This document shows, in pieces, positions 22,787-33,851 of a stretch of 64,000 bases of DNA. Under the pieces are notes generated by a model that was not told the DNA's origin, did no database searches, and was given only the letters and a program-made list of their open reading frames with translations. The stretch is from Moniliella sp. 'wahieum'. Taxonomy: Eukaryota; Basidiomycota; Moniliellomycetes; Moniliellales; Moniliellaceae. Every line of letters begins with the position of its first letter. Position 1 is the stretch's first letter. The position numbers and the translations under genes were made by a program. The stretch lies in NCBI GenBank assembly GCA_003971905.1, contig RSEE01000007.1, positions 124,001-188,000 of the forward strand. Reading direction: 5' to 3'.

Positions 22787-24831
22787 CTACCGGCTGCGGC
22801 GGCTGCCAGCAGACATCTTGCCGCGGTAAAGCCATTGAGGTCGGGCTTCCTTGATGGCGCGGTCTCCTTCGCCCTGATGTCCATGGTAGTTGCGCTGGCG
22901 GATGGAGAGGTCGTGCAGCTTGAGAGCCTTTTTGGCCTGCGCCTCGTCCTTGAGCCCGGCAGTGGAGCGGGTTCCCAGCTTGGTGCTGGACTTGGTCGCA
23001 ACGCCCCGACCCTCGTTGCTCTTGCGTGCCTTGCGGCGGGGGGCGTCGTCCGGTCCATCGCCTCCTCTGCATCGCCCATCTCCTCATCCTCATCCCGGCG
23101 CTTCCGCTTGCTGTCCAGCCCCTTGGCCTTGGCCAAGACGGCGGCCCGGGCCTCGATGCTGGAGGGTCAATGCCTGATTCGCGGAGCTTGGTACCCATTT
23201 CGCTGATCGAGTGCTGCTGGAGTTTGCGCGGGATCTTGACGGCCGTATGTTTGGCCTTGCGCCGCTGGGCATCCTGCTTGGCCACCGCCTGCCTGTACCG
23301 GATCTCTTTGGCGTCGCACGGATCTCATCAGCCTCTTCATCAACCTCCTCGTCCGACTCGTCATAGAAGCCATCCGCCTCCAGCTTCTCCTCCTCCTTTT
23401 CAAGTGCCTCGAGCTTCTCGAGAATGTCGGGTCAACAAAGTCGGCAATGTTCTTGCCATCGGCAATCTCGGGGATCACATCGTACTTCCACTCGTCGTTT
23501 TCCAGCAGATAGTTCTTGCGCAGATCCGACGAGTACACGCCCGCACCACCGTTCTCCGCCTCCAGGTCCCGTTCGAGCCTGCGCCGGTTAGATCGTCCTT
23601 GTCGTACTTGGCCTTACCGACGACGCCGGCGGGAATAAAGGGCTTCCGCTCCACGTTGTCGCGTGTCTTGGGCATGGCAACGTGCAGACGGTTCAGAACA
23701 TCGTCTTGCGACGCCTTGTGCGACTTGGATTTGGCCTCGACACGGAGCGAAAGCAGGGCATCGCAAGCTGCATTGCGCACATCCATGATACCCTCGTCCG
23801 TAAAAGTGGAAGCCTCCATGAGGTGGACCTTGCCAGCGCCCTCATCAACGATGGACTGGAGCAGCTTGGCCCGCGGCTCGTCCAGATCGGCGGGGCGGAG
23901 AACGTCCACCTTGTTGACGACCACAAAGGTGGGCTTTCCACCAAACAGGGGCTTGATCGAGTTGAACAGCTGGACCTGGGCCTCGACCGTGTAGCCGCAC
24001 TGTTCGGACAAGTCCATGAAGTACAGCACAGCCGAGCGCAGATGGGCCAACGCGGTAATAGACTGCATCTCAATCGTGTTCATCTCCTCGAGGGGATGGT
24101 CCAAGATACCAGGGGTGTCAATAACCTGCCAGCGAAGGTACTTGTAGTCCATGTGGCCAACAAACAGACTCTTGGTCGTAAACGCATACGGTTGCACATC
24201 TACATCCGCCCGGTCACCTTGTTGATGAAGCTAGACTTGCCCACGTTGGGGTAGCCGCAAATGAGTAGTGTACGGGCGGAAGGGTCAATTGAAGGCAGAC
24301 GGGAGATGTGTTGGCGAACTTGCTCGAGGTATGCAAGCGAGTCCTTCTGGCGGCGCATGACGGTCGCCATGCGGCCCATTGCGGCCCGCTTGAGCTGCTT
24401 GCAACGGTATAGACTCGCCATACTTAAGAGGCGGGTGTAGTCTTTTGCCACCTGTCAATGAGGTGCTTAGCTGGTTGAGCTGGCCGAGGGCGAGCTTGTA
24501 GTGGTTCTTATCGTACAGGACGTTCATGAGCGACGCAGTGAACGGGTGGAGGTTCTAAGAAGAGTGGAGAAAAGGTCAGAGCCGGAGTGCCATCAAAACG
24601 GACTGCACCACATACATCCAGAATGGGGAACTCCTCAAGAATAGCAGCGAGCTTTTCAGTAAATGAATCCTTGGTGAACATGACCTTGCGCATGTAAAAG
24701 CTGCGGATGCGGGTGATCTTCCATCCGGGATGGACAACGGTGGGGGTTCGGCGCTGTGTCTTGGACAGGACAATGTCCAGAAAGTCACTGGCCGTGGGCA
24801 CAGGCGCAATGTTGCTCTTGAACGTCGCCAT
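22787..24831 (-). CDS. NOG1: Nucleolar GTP-binding protein NOG1
   Basis: Essential assembly GTPase of the pre-60S ribosomal subunit. The start [20 protein letters not shown] is the family N terminus, followed by a helical region with [12 protein letters not shown]-like [12 protein letters not shown]. The GTPase domain has [16 protein letters not shown] (G1), [20 protein letters not shown] (G3) and VVNKVD (G4). The C-terminal tail is basic and ends [17 protein letters not shown] at 22787. An intron at 24555-24615 (61 bp) follows FPILD. Several single-base gaps break the frame (near 24470, 24430, 24212, 23580, 23430, 23320 and 23160). The whole family length of about 650 residues can be followed, so I treat the gene as functional. 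It lies head-on to Ran and just downstream of PA2G4. Confidence 0.95.
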
Positions 24832-25340
24832 GGCGGGGTGGTATAGTAGGTGTCCAAGGTGGTGGCAACAGGAAGGGAACGGCGGCCAAGTTGTGGGTTG
24901 CAGCCAATCAGGTCGCAGCAGTCACTAGTGCTTTTGTGTCGGCCGTCTGTGCCGCCTCCCGCAAAAAAAATGGCCTGCGGAACCCCACTCGCAGCTGTGC
25001 GCGTGGCGGAAGGAGCGGGGAAAGTTGCCCGAACCAAGGTGGCGGCCGTGGGTTATTGTTACGCCAGAGAGGGTCACCGGTCACCGGTCACCGTGACTTG
25101 AGGCCGGGAGGCCTCTTGACCGGCTGACCGATTTCCCGCTTTCGTCGCCCACGGCCTTATACACTTCCACGCCACCTGCTAATCGTCTTCGACGCCTGGG
25201 GGACACATTTAACAACAATCGTATGCCATACCAGTACTATACGGACTACAAGGGGAGGCAGCAGAAGATGACATATCATGCATGAGCGCCAAACGAAACG
25301 GAAGACAAGGTTGGATGAACGTAATTACTCTCTCGCAGAC
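24832..25340. promoter_or_regulatory. NOG1 upstream region with CCGG heptamer array
   Basis: Spacer between the NOG1 start and the PA2G4 stop. It carries CCGGTCA units in perfect 7-bp register at 25074-25096, about 245 bp upstream of the NOG1 start. Confidence 0.45.
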
Positions 25341-26602
25341 TTAGTTCTTCTTCTTGGGAACGCGCACAGGTTGGGCCAGGAGCTCGAGTAGCTTGGCATC
25401 TTGCACCGTCTGTGTGGACTTGATTTTCTCCGGAGTGTAGAAGCCCCCGGCGTTCTCGGGTGTAAGGCGGATAGCCCCCTTACTGTTTGTGGCAACAGTA
25501 AAGAAGACTTGGGCGGTCAGCGCCTCCTTCTCATCATACAGCACCTCGAAAGGTTGCACCAAATTGTGTGAGACGGCCGCTTGGATACCGAACCGGGCTC
25601 GGACCAGCTCCGACTCGGGCAGAACCGAGCCGAGTTGGAAGGGGAACGATCCTGCCTTTCTTCGACACGGCAGCAAAGACTTTCCGGGCGGTCTCAAGCT
25701 TAAGCTGGTACGTTTGTCCTGTCTTCTTGAAGATGGTGGGCGGGTAGGCACCCGACTTGGCCTTGCCCGACTTGGACGTGGTCAAGTTCAGGTCAAACCC
25801 ATATACTTCGTTTTCTTCAATTTTGACGGTGTCCGGCCGCGCGCCCGACTCGGGGGCCAGCACAATCTTCTTCTTGCCATCCACCACATTTTGCGACATA
25901 AGGTTGGTCTGCATGTCGGCGACAAGACGCACGCCAGTGAACTCCTTAACCGCCTCTTCAATCTTCTTGGCTACTTCGTGGTTCGTGGCGCCCACTTTCA
26001 GCGCACGAAGTGCAACCTGCTCGGCCACCTTGACCGCGGCAATCAAGTCGGCCTTGGGACCGGTGACCTCGGTCGCACCCACCACAGCCGTCTCGGCAAG
26101 GATACCTGCAAAGCCATCGATGTGTGCACCCAGCTGGATCTTGATCACATCGCCATCCTTGAGCTCGGTGATCTGCTCAGCATGCTCCTGGGCAGCCAGC
26201 TTGGCCTCGGTCGGGTTGAGCGATGTCTTAACAGGCAGCGGCGAGTAGTTACAGATAATGTGGTTCACGCTCACCGTGGTAGGGAACGAGATGCCCTTGG
26301 TGGCTTTTTTGAAGGGAGCCTGGGCCAACGCCTCGGCCAATGCCTCGTCACCGGCCTTACACAGATCAATGATCTTGGCTCCGGCTACCGCTTGGGGTAG
26401 AACCTTTCCCAGCGCAGCAGCAGCCGCATCACCAGCCGCGGTACTGAATAGCGAGAGTCAGCGCTCTGCACGGGCGGAAAGGTGGGGCGGGCGCGCACCC
26501 GCCGGGAGAAGGAAAGCGTATTACCTTGGGTACCTCAACGTCCATGAAGGACGTTGCCGAGGCTGGTGCAGGTGTGGTGGTAGCAGTCTTAGCAGCTGGC
26601 AT
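25341..26602 (-). CDS. PA2G4/EBP1-type proliferation-associated protein (pita-bread fold)
   Basis: A methionine-aminopeptidase-fold protein without peptidase activity. It associates with ribosomes near the exit tunnel and with structured RNA; the fission-yeast relative was described as a curved-DNA-binding protein. The start is MPAAKTATTTPAPAS, and an intron lies at 26444-26524 (81 bp). Family blocks include GAKIIDLCKAGD, KGISFPTTVSVNHIICNYSP, LKDGDVIKIQLGAHIDGFAG, GATNHEVAKKIEEAVKEF, FDLNLTTSKSGKAK and FEVLYDEKEALTAQVFFTV. It ends in a Lys-rich VPKKKN. The metal-binding Asp/His set of true peptidases is not evident, as usual for this family. One base is missing near 25655 (SKKG to QAGSFPFQLG) and one near 26440. 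Confidence 0.93.
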
Positions 26603-27300
26603 GGTGATGAGAGAGAGGAAGCGGTGGTAGGCAGACAAGCTTGCAAAGCCAGACTTGGACCGAGCGAGCTGTGGGTCCGTGTGTCCCCCAAAGAGGCACC
26701 CCGCCTAATAGCATGAGGTCTTGCAATGGCAGGGAGAGTTATGTAATGCACGCCATGGCCCCAGAAGGACCGCGCCCCCAAGCCAATATACAAAGGAGGC
26801 CCGTGCGCGCTCACGTTCCTCTCCCAGCTTTCTGCCCCACGCATATAGTGGGTCGACGACGACCACCTGCATCCGCTTTCCCATCTACAACCTTTCCATC
26901 GCCTCTACTGCCGGATAGGCTTGTATTGCGTTTCAGCGAGAAGCTACGCGCAACCCGGACAAATAAACCCCGAACTTAACTTTTCAAGACCAGATAGTTG
27001 CTCATCGCACACCTCAAGTTGTGCACGACCCCCATTAGCGACAGCTTTCCATGTGGTACAACAAAGAGTATAGGTCCCTTTCATCTCAGTAGAGGAGTCT
27101 AACTAACTGCTTCACTCTGAGTTAACCTGCTCCGGCAACAGCGCCATCAGGGCACGAAGAAGCGCCAGAGTGTGTGCCTAATCAGATAGCCTTTGTGTGT
27201 GTTTTGGTTTTGGTGTGGCACAGCAAGTCAAATCCATATTAGTCTTCCCCGGGTCATCCGGTTTACCGGCTTTTCCCTGTCCATCGTAACCAGGAGAAGG
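26603..27300. other. Spacer upstream of PA2G4
   Basis: PA2G4 promoter side. Nothing further is recognised, and no translation-factor domain 2 precedes the HBS1-like fragment that follows. Confidence 0.4.
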
Positions 27301-27309
27301 GCTGGGAGG

Positions 27310-27764
27310 CGGAAGGAGAGGCGGTGGTGATTGTGGTAGTGCAGATTTTGACTCCTTGGGTGGTTGGCTATCGGGCCGAGGGGTTAAAATGAACCAAGTT
27401 GACAGAGCTGCTGGTCACGCTGGACAAGTCGACGGGCGAAGTCAAACGACGGAGGCCACGCGTGCTAGGCCACAAAACTTCAGCCGAAGTCAGGATCAGT
27501 GTGCTGCATGCCGGAGGTGCAACGGCTGAGGCAGAGCAACTGGGATTGCCACTGGAGGACGTGAAGACCAACAAGGAAATGGCGCGGCTGCTGCTCCGCA
27601 AGGATGGCGAGACAGTGACTGCTGGCATGGCGCTGGCAGTGGATACGGAGCAGCAGTATACACCGTGGATGGACTTTATCATCGCTGAGCAGTTCAGGAT
27701 CGTCTCCTTCACTGTATCGATTGACGATTTTCCTTGGGAGATAGGGTCGAACGCGATACGGTGA
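27310..27764 (+). pseudogene. Orphan domain 3 of an HBS1-like translational GTPase
   Basis: The open frame at 27399-27764 reads TELLVTLDKSTGEVKRRRPR, later TSAEVRISV and NKEMARLLLRKDGETVTAGM. This is the last beta-barrel of the eRF3/HBS1/EF1A family, closest in feel to HBS1, the partner of Dom34 in rescuing stalled ribosomes. The preceding bases give QILTPWVVGYRAE in frame up to a stop, fitting the start of domain 3. No ATG, GTPase domain or domain 2 is found upstream, so this is a C-terminal fragment. It also runs past the usual end (VDTEQQYTPWMDF...). A misassembled or far-spliced gene is a less likely alternative. Confidence 0.6.
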
Positions 27765-28183
27765 CGCCTCGGTGTGAGGCTGGACAGGGCTGGACACTAC
27801 GCACGATAAATCCGTTGCCGGGACCCTGAGGCCCTGAGGCCTGAGTGAGGCTCGGGAGCCTCGGCCTCTGAGATCGGATACGATAAAAACCTAGGATCTG
27901 GAGAAATTATATCACGGCTGCAACCCTAGCCCCATTTTGCCATTTGCGTCGTCTGCGTTGACACTGTCCCCGTGCAGGCGCGTCAGACAGCGCGCCAGTT
28001 TGCGAGCTACGCGTTCGGATGCGAGTGTGAGCAGAGGGTGCCACAGGGGCAGTGCCAGCCTGGTGTTGGTTGACGCGGGGGGGGTGTTGGCCAGGCCGGG
28101 GCAGAAACAGAGGCCGTCACATGCCATTTTCAGCGCCGCCCCCTACCTCCACCACGACCACGGCAGGCAGTTCTGCGGCCACC
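27765..28183. promoter_or_regulatory. Region upstream of DNM1
   Basis: Holds GGCC-type heptamers (CCCTGAGG/CCTGAGTGAGG) at about 27824-27852. The DNM1 start is preceded by gccacc, a textbook Kozak context. Confidence 0.45.
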
Positions 28184-30689
28184 ATGTCGCTGATCGAGTC
28201 GGTGAACAAGCTCCAGGAGACGTTTGCCTCCATCGGAGGCGAACAGGTCGACCTGCCGCAATGTGTCGTCGTCGGCGCTCAGAGCTCGGGCAAGTCTTCT
28301 GTGCTCGAGACGTGAGTATGCCAGGCCACCTCCACTGACTGTTTGCGCCGCCTCAGGCCTTATCGCCTCATCGCTGACCCGTCTCTTGATTGTTTCTGCC
28401 CCTAGCATTGTTGGGAAGGACTTTCTCCCGCGCGGAGCGGAATCGTTACCCGCCGCCCGCTCGTGCTCCAGCTTATCCACACACCCCTCCCCCCGGACGC
28501 CACCACCCCCGGATCCAACGGACACTTCGACGACAGCCTCAGCGGTTCCTCGCGCATCTCCCCCCCGCGGCATGCCGAGTGGGGTGAGTTCCTCCATCTT
28601 GATCGCCGCTTTACCAACTTTGACGACATCCGCCGTGAAATTGAGAACGAGACGTTCCGCGTGGCGGGTCAAAACAAAGGGTGTCCAAGCTCCCGATCCA
28701 TTAAGATCCACTCGCCCAACGTGCTCAACCTCACCCTTGTCGACCTGCCCGGTCTGACCAAAGTGTGTATCATTCTTCCCCCCCCCCCTCCACCCGCCCC
28801 CCTTCCATGTTTGGATCCCGGCTGACTCTGGCTAGATTCCGGTCGGGGACCAGCCCTCGGACATTGAGCGACAAATCCGCGATCTGGTGCTGGATTACAT
28901 TTCCAAACCCAACTGTATCATTCTCGCCATCAGTCCGGCCAACGTCGACTTGGCCAACAGCGATAGCCTCAAACTTGCCCGGAGTGTCGACCCGCAGGGC
29001 CAGCGGACAATTGGGGTACTGACCAAGCTGGATCTGATGGACAGTGGCACGCACGCTATGGACATTCTCACCGGACGGGTCTATCCGCTCAAGCTGGGTT
29101 TCATCGGTGTGGTCAACCGCTCGCAGCAGGACATCAATGGCAATGTCTCGATGCTTGAGGCACGGCAGGCCGAACAGGAGTTTTTCCGAAACCACCCTGC
29201 GTACCACAGCATTGCCCATCGTGCAGGGACCAAGTAGTTGGCGCGCACGCTCAACGCGGTTCTTATGAACCACATCCGGGAAAAGCTTCCGGACATGAAG
29301 GCACGTCTCAACACCCTCGTGGGTCAAGCACAGCAGGAATTGGCTGCCTTTGGTGATGCTGGTTCTGTCGACGCGAATGAGCAGGGCGCGATGGTGCTCA
29401 AGCTCATGACGCAGTTTGCTCGCGACTTTATTGCGTCGATTGATGGCACCTCGTTTGAGATGTCGACCAAGGAACTCTGTGGCGGCGCGCGTATTTACTA
29501 TATCTTCCATGATGTCTTTGGACATGCGCTCGAGGGGTTGAACGCGACCAGCAACCTGACTGTGCAGGACATTCGCACCGCCATTCGCAACAGCACAGGC
29601 CCTCGTCCCAGCCTCTTTGTACCGGAACAGGCATTCGAGCTGCTGATCAAGCCGCAGATCAAGTTGCTGGAACCGCCGTCACTGCGCTGCGTGGAACTGG
29701 TATACGAAGAGCTGATGAAGATCTGCCACAACATCACCAATCCGGAACTGCAGCGCTTCCCCGACTGCATGCGCAACTGATCGAGGCGGTTTCGGAACTG
29801 CTACGGGAACGATTGGGCCCAACGAGCGATTATGTTCAGAGCTTAATGCCATCCAGGAAGCCTATATCAACACCAACCATCCTTCGTGCAGGATTCGATC
29901 GCGATTGCCGAGCAAACCAAGCAACTGCAGCGGGCACGCACCACCGGTAACCCTCCCAGTCGCCGTGCGCCTGGGCTAGCGGGAGACGACACTGATTCAC
30001 CCGATTTGAGTGCAGATGGAGGCAAAGAGGGCGCAGGACTTCCTCCACGTGGTCGCGGCGTCCATGGCGGGCGATATGGCAAGACAGGAACCGGTTTCGA
30101 GCCAGGGCATGGTCGGTTATCAAGCTCGTCGCAGTCTACCACCCCTTCGGCTGGCGGCAGGCCCAAGCAGGGCGACGGGTTCCTCACGTACTTTTTCGGT
30201 GCGACTGCCGGGCCAGGAGCCGCGCTGGGCGGGGCGTCTGCCGTCGCGCCGGCGCGAGCGAACACAAGCCTGTTCGCCGGGCGGGGGGGGGGGCTGGATG
30301 GTTCGAGCGCAGCCTACGACATGAAGTCGCTGGGCAAGCATTTGGAAGCGGCTCCGATCCCTGGAGATGCAGCCGAGCCAAGATTGTCGGAGCGGGAGGA
30401 GATGGAGACGTCGTTGATCCAGGGGCTGATCACATCGTACTTTGGGGTGGTGCGACAGATGGTTCAGGACCTAGTACCCAAGGCGATCATGCATCTGCTC
30501 GTCAACTTTACTCGGGACTCGGTGCAGAACCGGCTGGTCAAGGGACTGTACAAGGACAACCTCTTTGCTAGCCTGCTGGAAGAGGACGAGGGAATCCAAG
30601 CGGAGCGCAAGCGCGTGCAGTCACTACTGGACGTGTACCGGGAAGCATTCAAGATCCTGTCGGATGTGACGCTGAAGCCGACGGCATAA
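28184..30689 (+). CDS. DNM1: Dynamin-related GTPase, Dnm1/Drp1 type
   Basis: A mechanoenzyme that wraps and divides mitochondria and peroxisomes. The start [20 protein letters not shown] has a perfect Kozak context. Motifs are [12 protein letters not shown] (G1), [24 protein letters not shown] (G3), [23 protein letters not shown] (G4) and VVNRSQQDI (G5). The middle domain includes [11 protein letters not shown] and [11 protein letters not shown], then [12 protein letters not shown] Ser/Gly-rich variable insert (about 29930-30340) precedes the [23 protein letters not shown] through [13 protein letters not shown]. There is no PH or proline-rich domain. GED sequence and insert favour Dnm1 over Vps1. 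Introns lie at 28312-28405 and 28763-28835. Missing bases near 28440 and 28690 break the frame, and an in-frame TAG at 29235-29237 replaces an expected Tyr (GTK-Y-LARTLN). Confidence 0.93.
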
Positions 30690-31253
30690 GAGTGCGCAAG
30701 AGAGCGTCGCAGCGGGACGCCAGGGCTATTACGGGGGCGGACAATGCGTGGCCCAGCAGGGAGGGTGCACAAGATGTCCGAGAGGGTGCTGGAAGGAGGG
30801 CGAGTCGTGAGCATGAGGATGCTCCGGCCGAGGACCACGAAGACTTATGAGTACTGAGTGATGCACATCCCGGGGGGTTGCACTGCGCCCCCCCACCTGA
30901 GCGGCCATCTACCAGTTCTATTTTATTCGCCACGGTCTGGAGGGCTTACTTCCATGGGCTGGCAGCACAACGGACGTGATCTGGTGTTCTGCAGCTGGGC
31001 CACAGGAGTCGGAATGGAGAGGAGAGTGCGGTGCGCAGAGAAGAGAGCAGGGCCGTTGCATTCGAGATGAGCAGCGAGGCAGCCACCCGTTCGCCAGAAT
31101 CTGCCTTACGTGCTGGAGCAAAACCACCACACGACTCGTGCGCCGGGAGAGAAGAGATTCGGTGGAAAACTAAAAGCAGGCAGGAGGAAACGATAGCACA
31201 CATAGATCTTTTCTGGCAGCGAGAGGGGGAGAAATCCAAGCAGTACACTCTCA
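30690..31253. other. Convergent 3' region between DNM1 and the telobox gene
   Basis: Tail-to-tail UTRs; no repeats or genes are seen. Confidence 0.45.
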
Positions 31254-33416
31254 CTACTTAGGTTCGCAGCGCATGGACATCACACTAGATGCCCGGGCCC
31301 GAAGAGGGGGTATGGGCGGCCACAGCTTCGGGTTGCGGCTCGCTGCTTGTGGCCATGCCGGCGGCGGGATCGGCGGAAGGAGCCAAATCGGCCGGCGCAT
31401 CAGTGGAACTGGGACGAGCGTGGGCAAGTTCCAAGCCCCATTTTCAAGCGACTGCAGTGCCTGGTTCGCCGCGTGCGTGGCTGCATCCTGTCCCGACAGC
31501 GTGGGAGCGGGTGCCGGGGGCGAGGGGCCGTCACCCTCCGGCCCTTCGATAGGCTCTGATGGCTTGTTCTTTCGCTTCTTCTTGGGAACTTCGAATGGCT
31601 CTGCCGGGGCAGCGGCATGTTGGTAGGCAACTTGCTGGGCTTGCGCATGCGCTGCGTACTGCTGCATTTGCGACTGAAGATGAGCCATGTCCATCCAGGA
31701 GGAGCCGCATGGCCGCGGCTTGCGCAGCTTGCGCGGCTTGCGCTGCCGCCGCCTGGGCCTGTGCCTGGTCCGGAAGGAATCGCTGCATGTGCAAGTGCCA
31801 GGCATGAATACTAGCCTGGGCCGCCGCCTGGGCCGTCTGGTGTGCCGCGCATGGAGGGAAGAGATCTTGGCATTAGACCTGCGTTGCGAACTGCCCGAAC
31901 GTTTGCCGGCCTGTTGTTGCTGGTTGACCGCGGCAGTGTAGGTGGCAGCGGCTTGCTGGGCCTGCATGTGCAGCTGCGCGGCGGCCGCCGAGGCGGTAGC
32001 TGCCTGCGCCTCCAACTGGTGCCGCCGCAGCGCGTTCGCCTCTTCGTCCCACCCCCACCCATCGCAGCCGCGGCGGCGGCAATCGCTTCCGCCTGGGCAT
32101 CCTTGCGCTTCTTGCTCCTTCGTTTTCCCCCCTCGGCGTCATGAGTGGCTTGGGCAGCGGCTTCCATGGCTTGGCTGCTGTGCTGCTGAGCCGTCAATCC
32201 CGCCACAGGCGGCGGAGGAGGCACAAGCTGGGCCAACGCAGCCTGGGCCTGGGCATGCGGATCAATCCCCTGTTCCATCCCCTCCTCCTCCTCCCCATCC
32301 TCTGGGCGGCGGGACCGGCGCACCTTCCTAGACGCTGCGCCTACTCGAGCCGCACGGGACCGCGTACCAGGCATGCCTCGCATATCGCCATGGCCACCAC
32401 CAAAATCACTTGGTACCCAGCCGTGCCCCAGGGCTTGGTCGATGGGCGGCACGGGCGGGTTGGGTTCCACGACGATTCCTTCCGCCTCGTCATTCTGCCC
32501 GGCCGGAACAGGTCAGTGATACGGATGAAAAAAAAAAACAGAAAAGGGGAAGCACGCACCCACAGGGTCTGTGCAGCAAGTTCTTCCAGAACGGGATGGG
32601 TTCGTTGGCGCGCTTGAGCGGAGGAGCTCATTGCGCGACTTGTCCTTAAGCTGCATATTATTGCGGTTGGCCAGAATGGTGGAACGCTCACATGAACACC
32701 ATGCCACCGGAGCACAATCGCATACGGCTGGATCCCATTGTACTCCTGCTTGAAGCTGCAGATCTCGTACAAGGACGACATGAGTTCAGCTGTCTCCTCG
32801 GGAAGCCAGGCCTTGCGTCCGGTGGCATTACCGCCAGTGTTGTAGAGTGACGGCCGCTTGCTCGGGTCCGTCTTGACTGCCATCGACGCTGCCGCCGTCT
32901 GGGTGTACGGCACAATTCCAGCTTGAATCACATCAAAGCCAGGCGGATAGCCCCAGGACGTAGGCGCCTGTGTTGCGTCGTGCACATCCACCCGCTCCCC
33001 AGCCGACGCGTCGCGCTGCGGGTCCACCGCGGCTGCAGCCGCAGCTGCAACAGCCAACTGCATCTGCATGTTCAGGTCATACGGCGGGGGCTGTTGCGGC
33101 GGCGGGCTGGGCGGGGGCTGCTCCTCATGCGCCGGGTGGGACATGTGGTGCACATCGGACTCGGGGGCATATGCTTCGGGGGTCACGGCAGAGGGCGCCT
33201 CGGCGGACTGGCCGACCGAGGGGACGGCGGGGACGGGCTGGTGAGCGTCGTCGGCGGCGGGGCGTCTGGCGCGCCCTGGGGCTCGTTTTCGATGGGGGGC
33301 GCGGGCGGGGGCACATGGGCGGGCTGGGGGTCGGGGGTGGGGGCGGGTCCTCGGCGGGTGCTGGAGCAGGCGCAGGGCGGCGGCGGCGGCGGCTCGTCGT
33401 GCGGGGTGGCGGCCAT
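31254..33416 (-). CDS. Telobox Myb-domain protein with Ala/Gln-rich tail
   Basis: Start MAATPHDEPPPPPP with a Pro-rich N terminus, then about 200 residues of Pro/Ala/Gln. A single Myb-like domain follows at 32,840-32,580: GRKAWLPEETAELMSSLYEI, a gap, then STILANRNNMQLKDKSRNEL. The third helix NRNNMQLKDKSRN is the telobox signature (VDLKDKWRN type) that binds TTAGGG-like repeats. RANEPIPFWKNLLHRP follows. The intron at 32495-32559 (65 bp) comes next. The C-terminal half is Ala/Gln-rich with basic clusters (KRRSKKRKD, VPKKKRKNKP), probable nuclear signals. Likely role: binding telomeric or promoter TTAGGG-type repeats, as for fungal Tay1/Teb1-like proteins. Frames break near 33200, 32690, 32610, 32070 and 31700; the exact C terminus is uncertain. 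Confidence 0.75.
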
Positions 33417-33851
33417 GGTGGTAGGGTTGGGCTGGCAGCGCTCATCGAGTGTGAGGGTTGCTGCTCTCCTTCCATCCCGCCTCCCGCCCATCGCTCCGCC
33501 GCCTCACCCCAGGGCGGAATCGCACGCCGCTCTTCGGCGGACAGTGGCTGTTGCACCGACCCAGCACACCGCCAGCCTCACCAACTGATGCATGATGCAT
33601 GATGCTTCGCCCCGCCCGCAACCCCCGTGCGTCGGCCCAGCACCACATGGGCAGCCTTGTACCAATTGAACAACCTCCCTTGCAACGTTCAATTCCCGCG
33701 GGCGAACCAGCATGGCGCGATTACGTACGCGGCAGGAGTTCGAAAGCAGGCGGGCGGCCTCGCTGTTTAGGGGAGCGCTGGCGCATGTTGGCCGCGAGCG
33801 AGCAAACCCCACCACCCCTACCCCCTCTCCTTCCCCTGCGCTCTGCCTGCC
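33417..33851. promoter_or_regulatory. Divergent promoter between telobox gene and VMA1, with TGCA array
   Basis: TGATGCA occurs twice in register at 33587-33600, followed by TGATGCT. This is about 170 bp from the telobox start and 250 bp from the VMA1 start. Confidence 0.45.

Noticed and set aside
25489-26400. A 303-codon plus-strand frame
   Set aside because: It is the exact antisense of PA2G4, which matches its family throughout.
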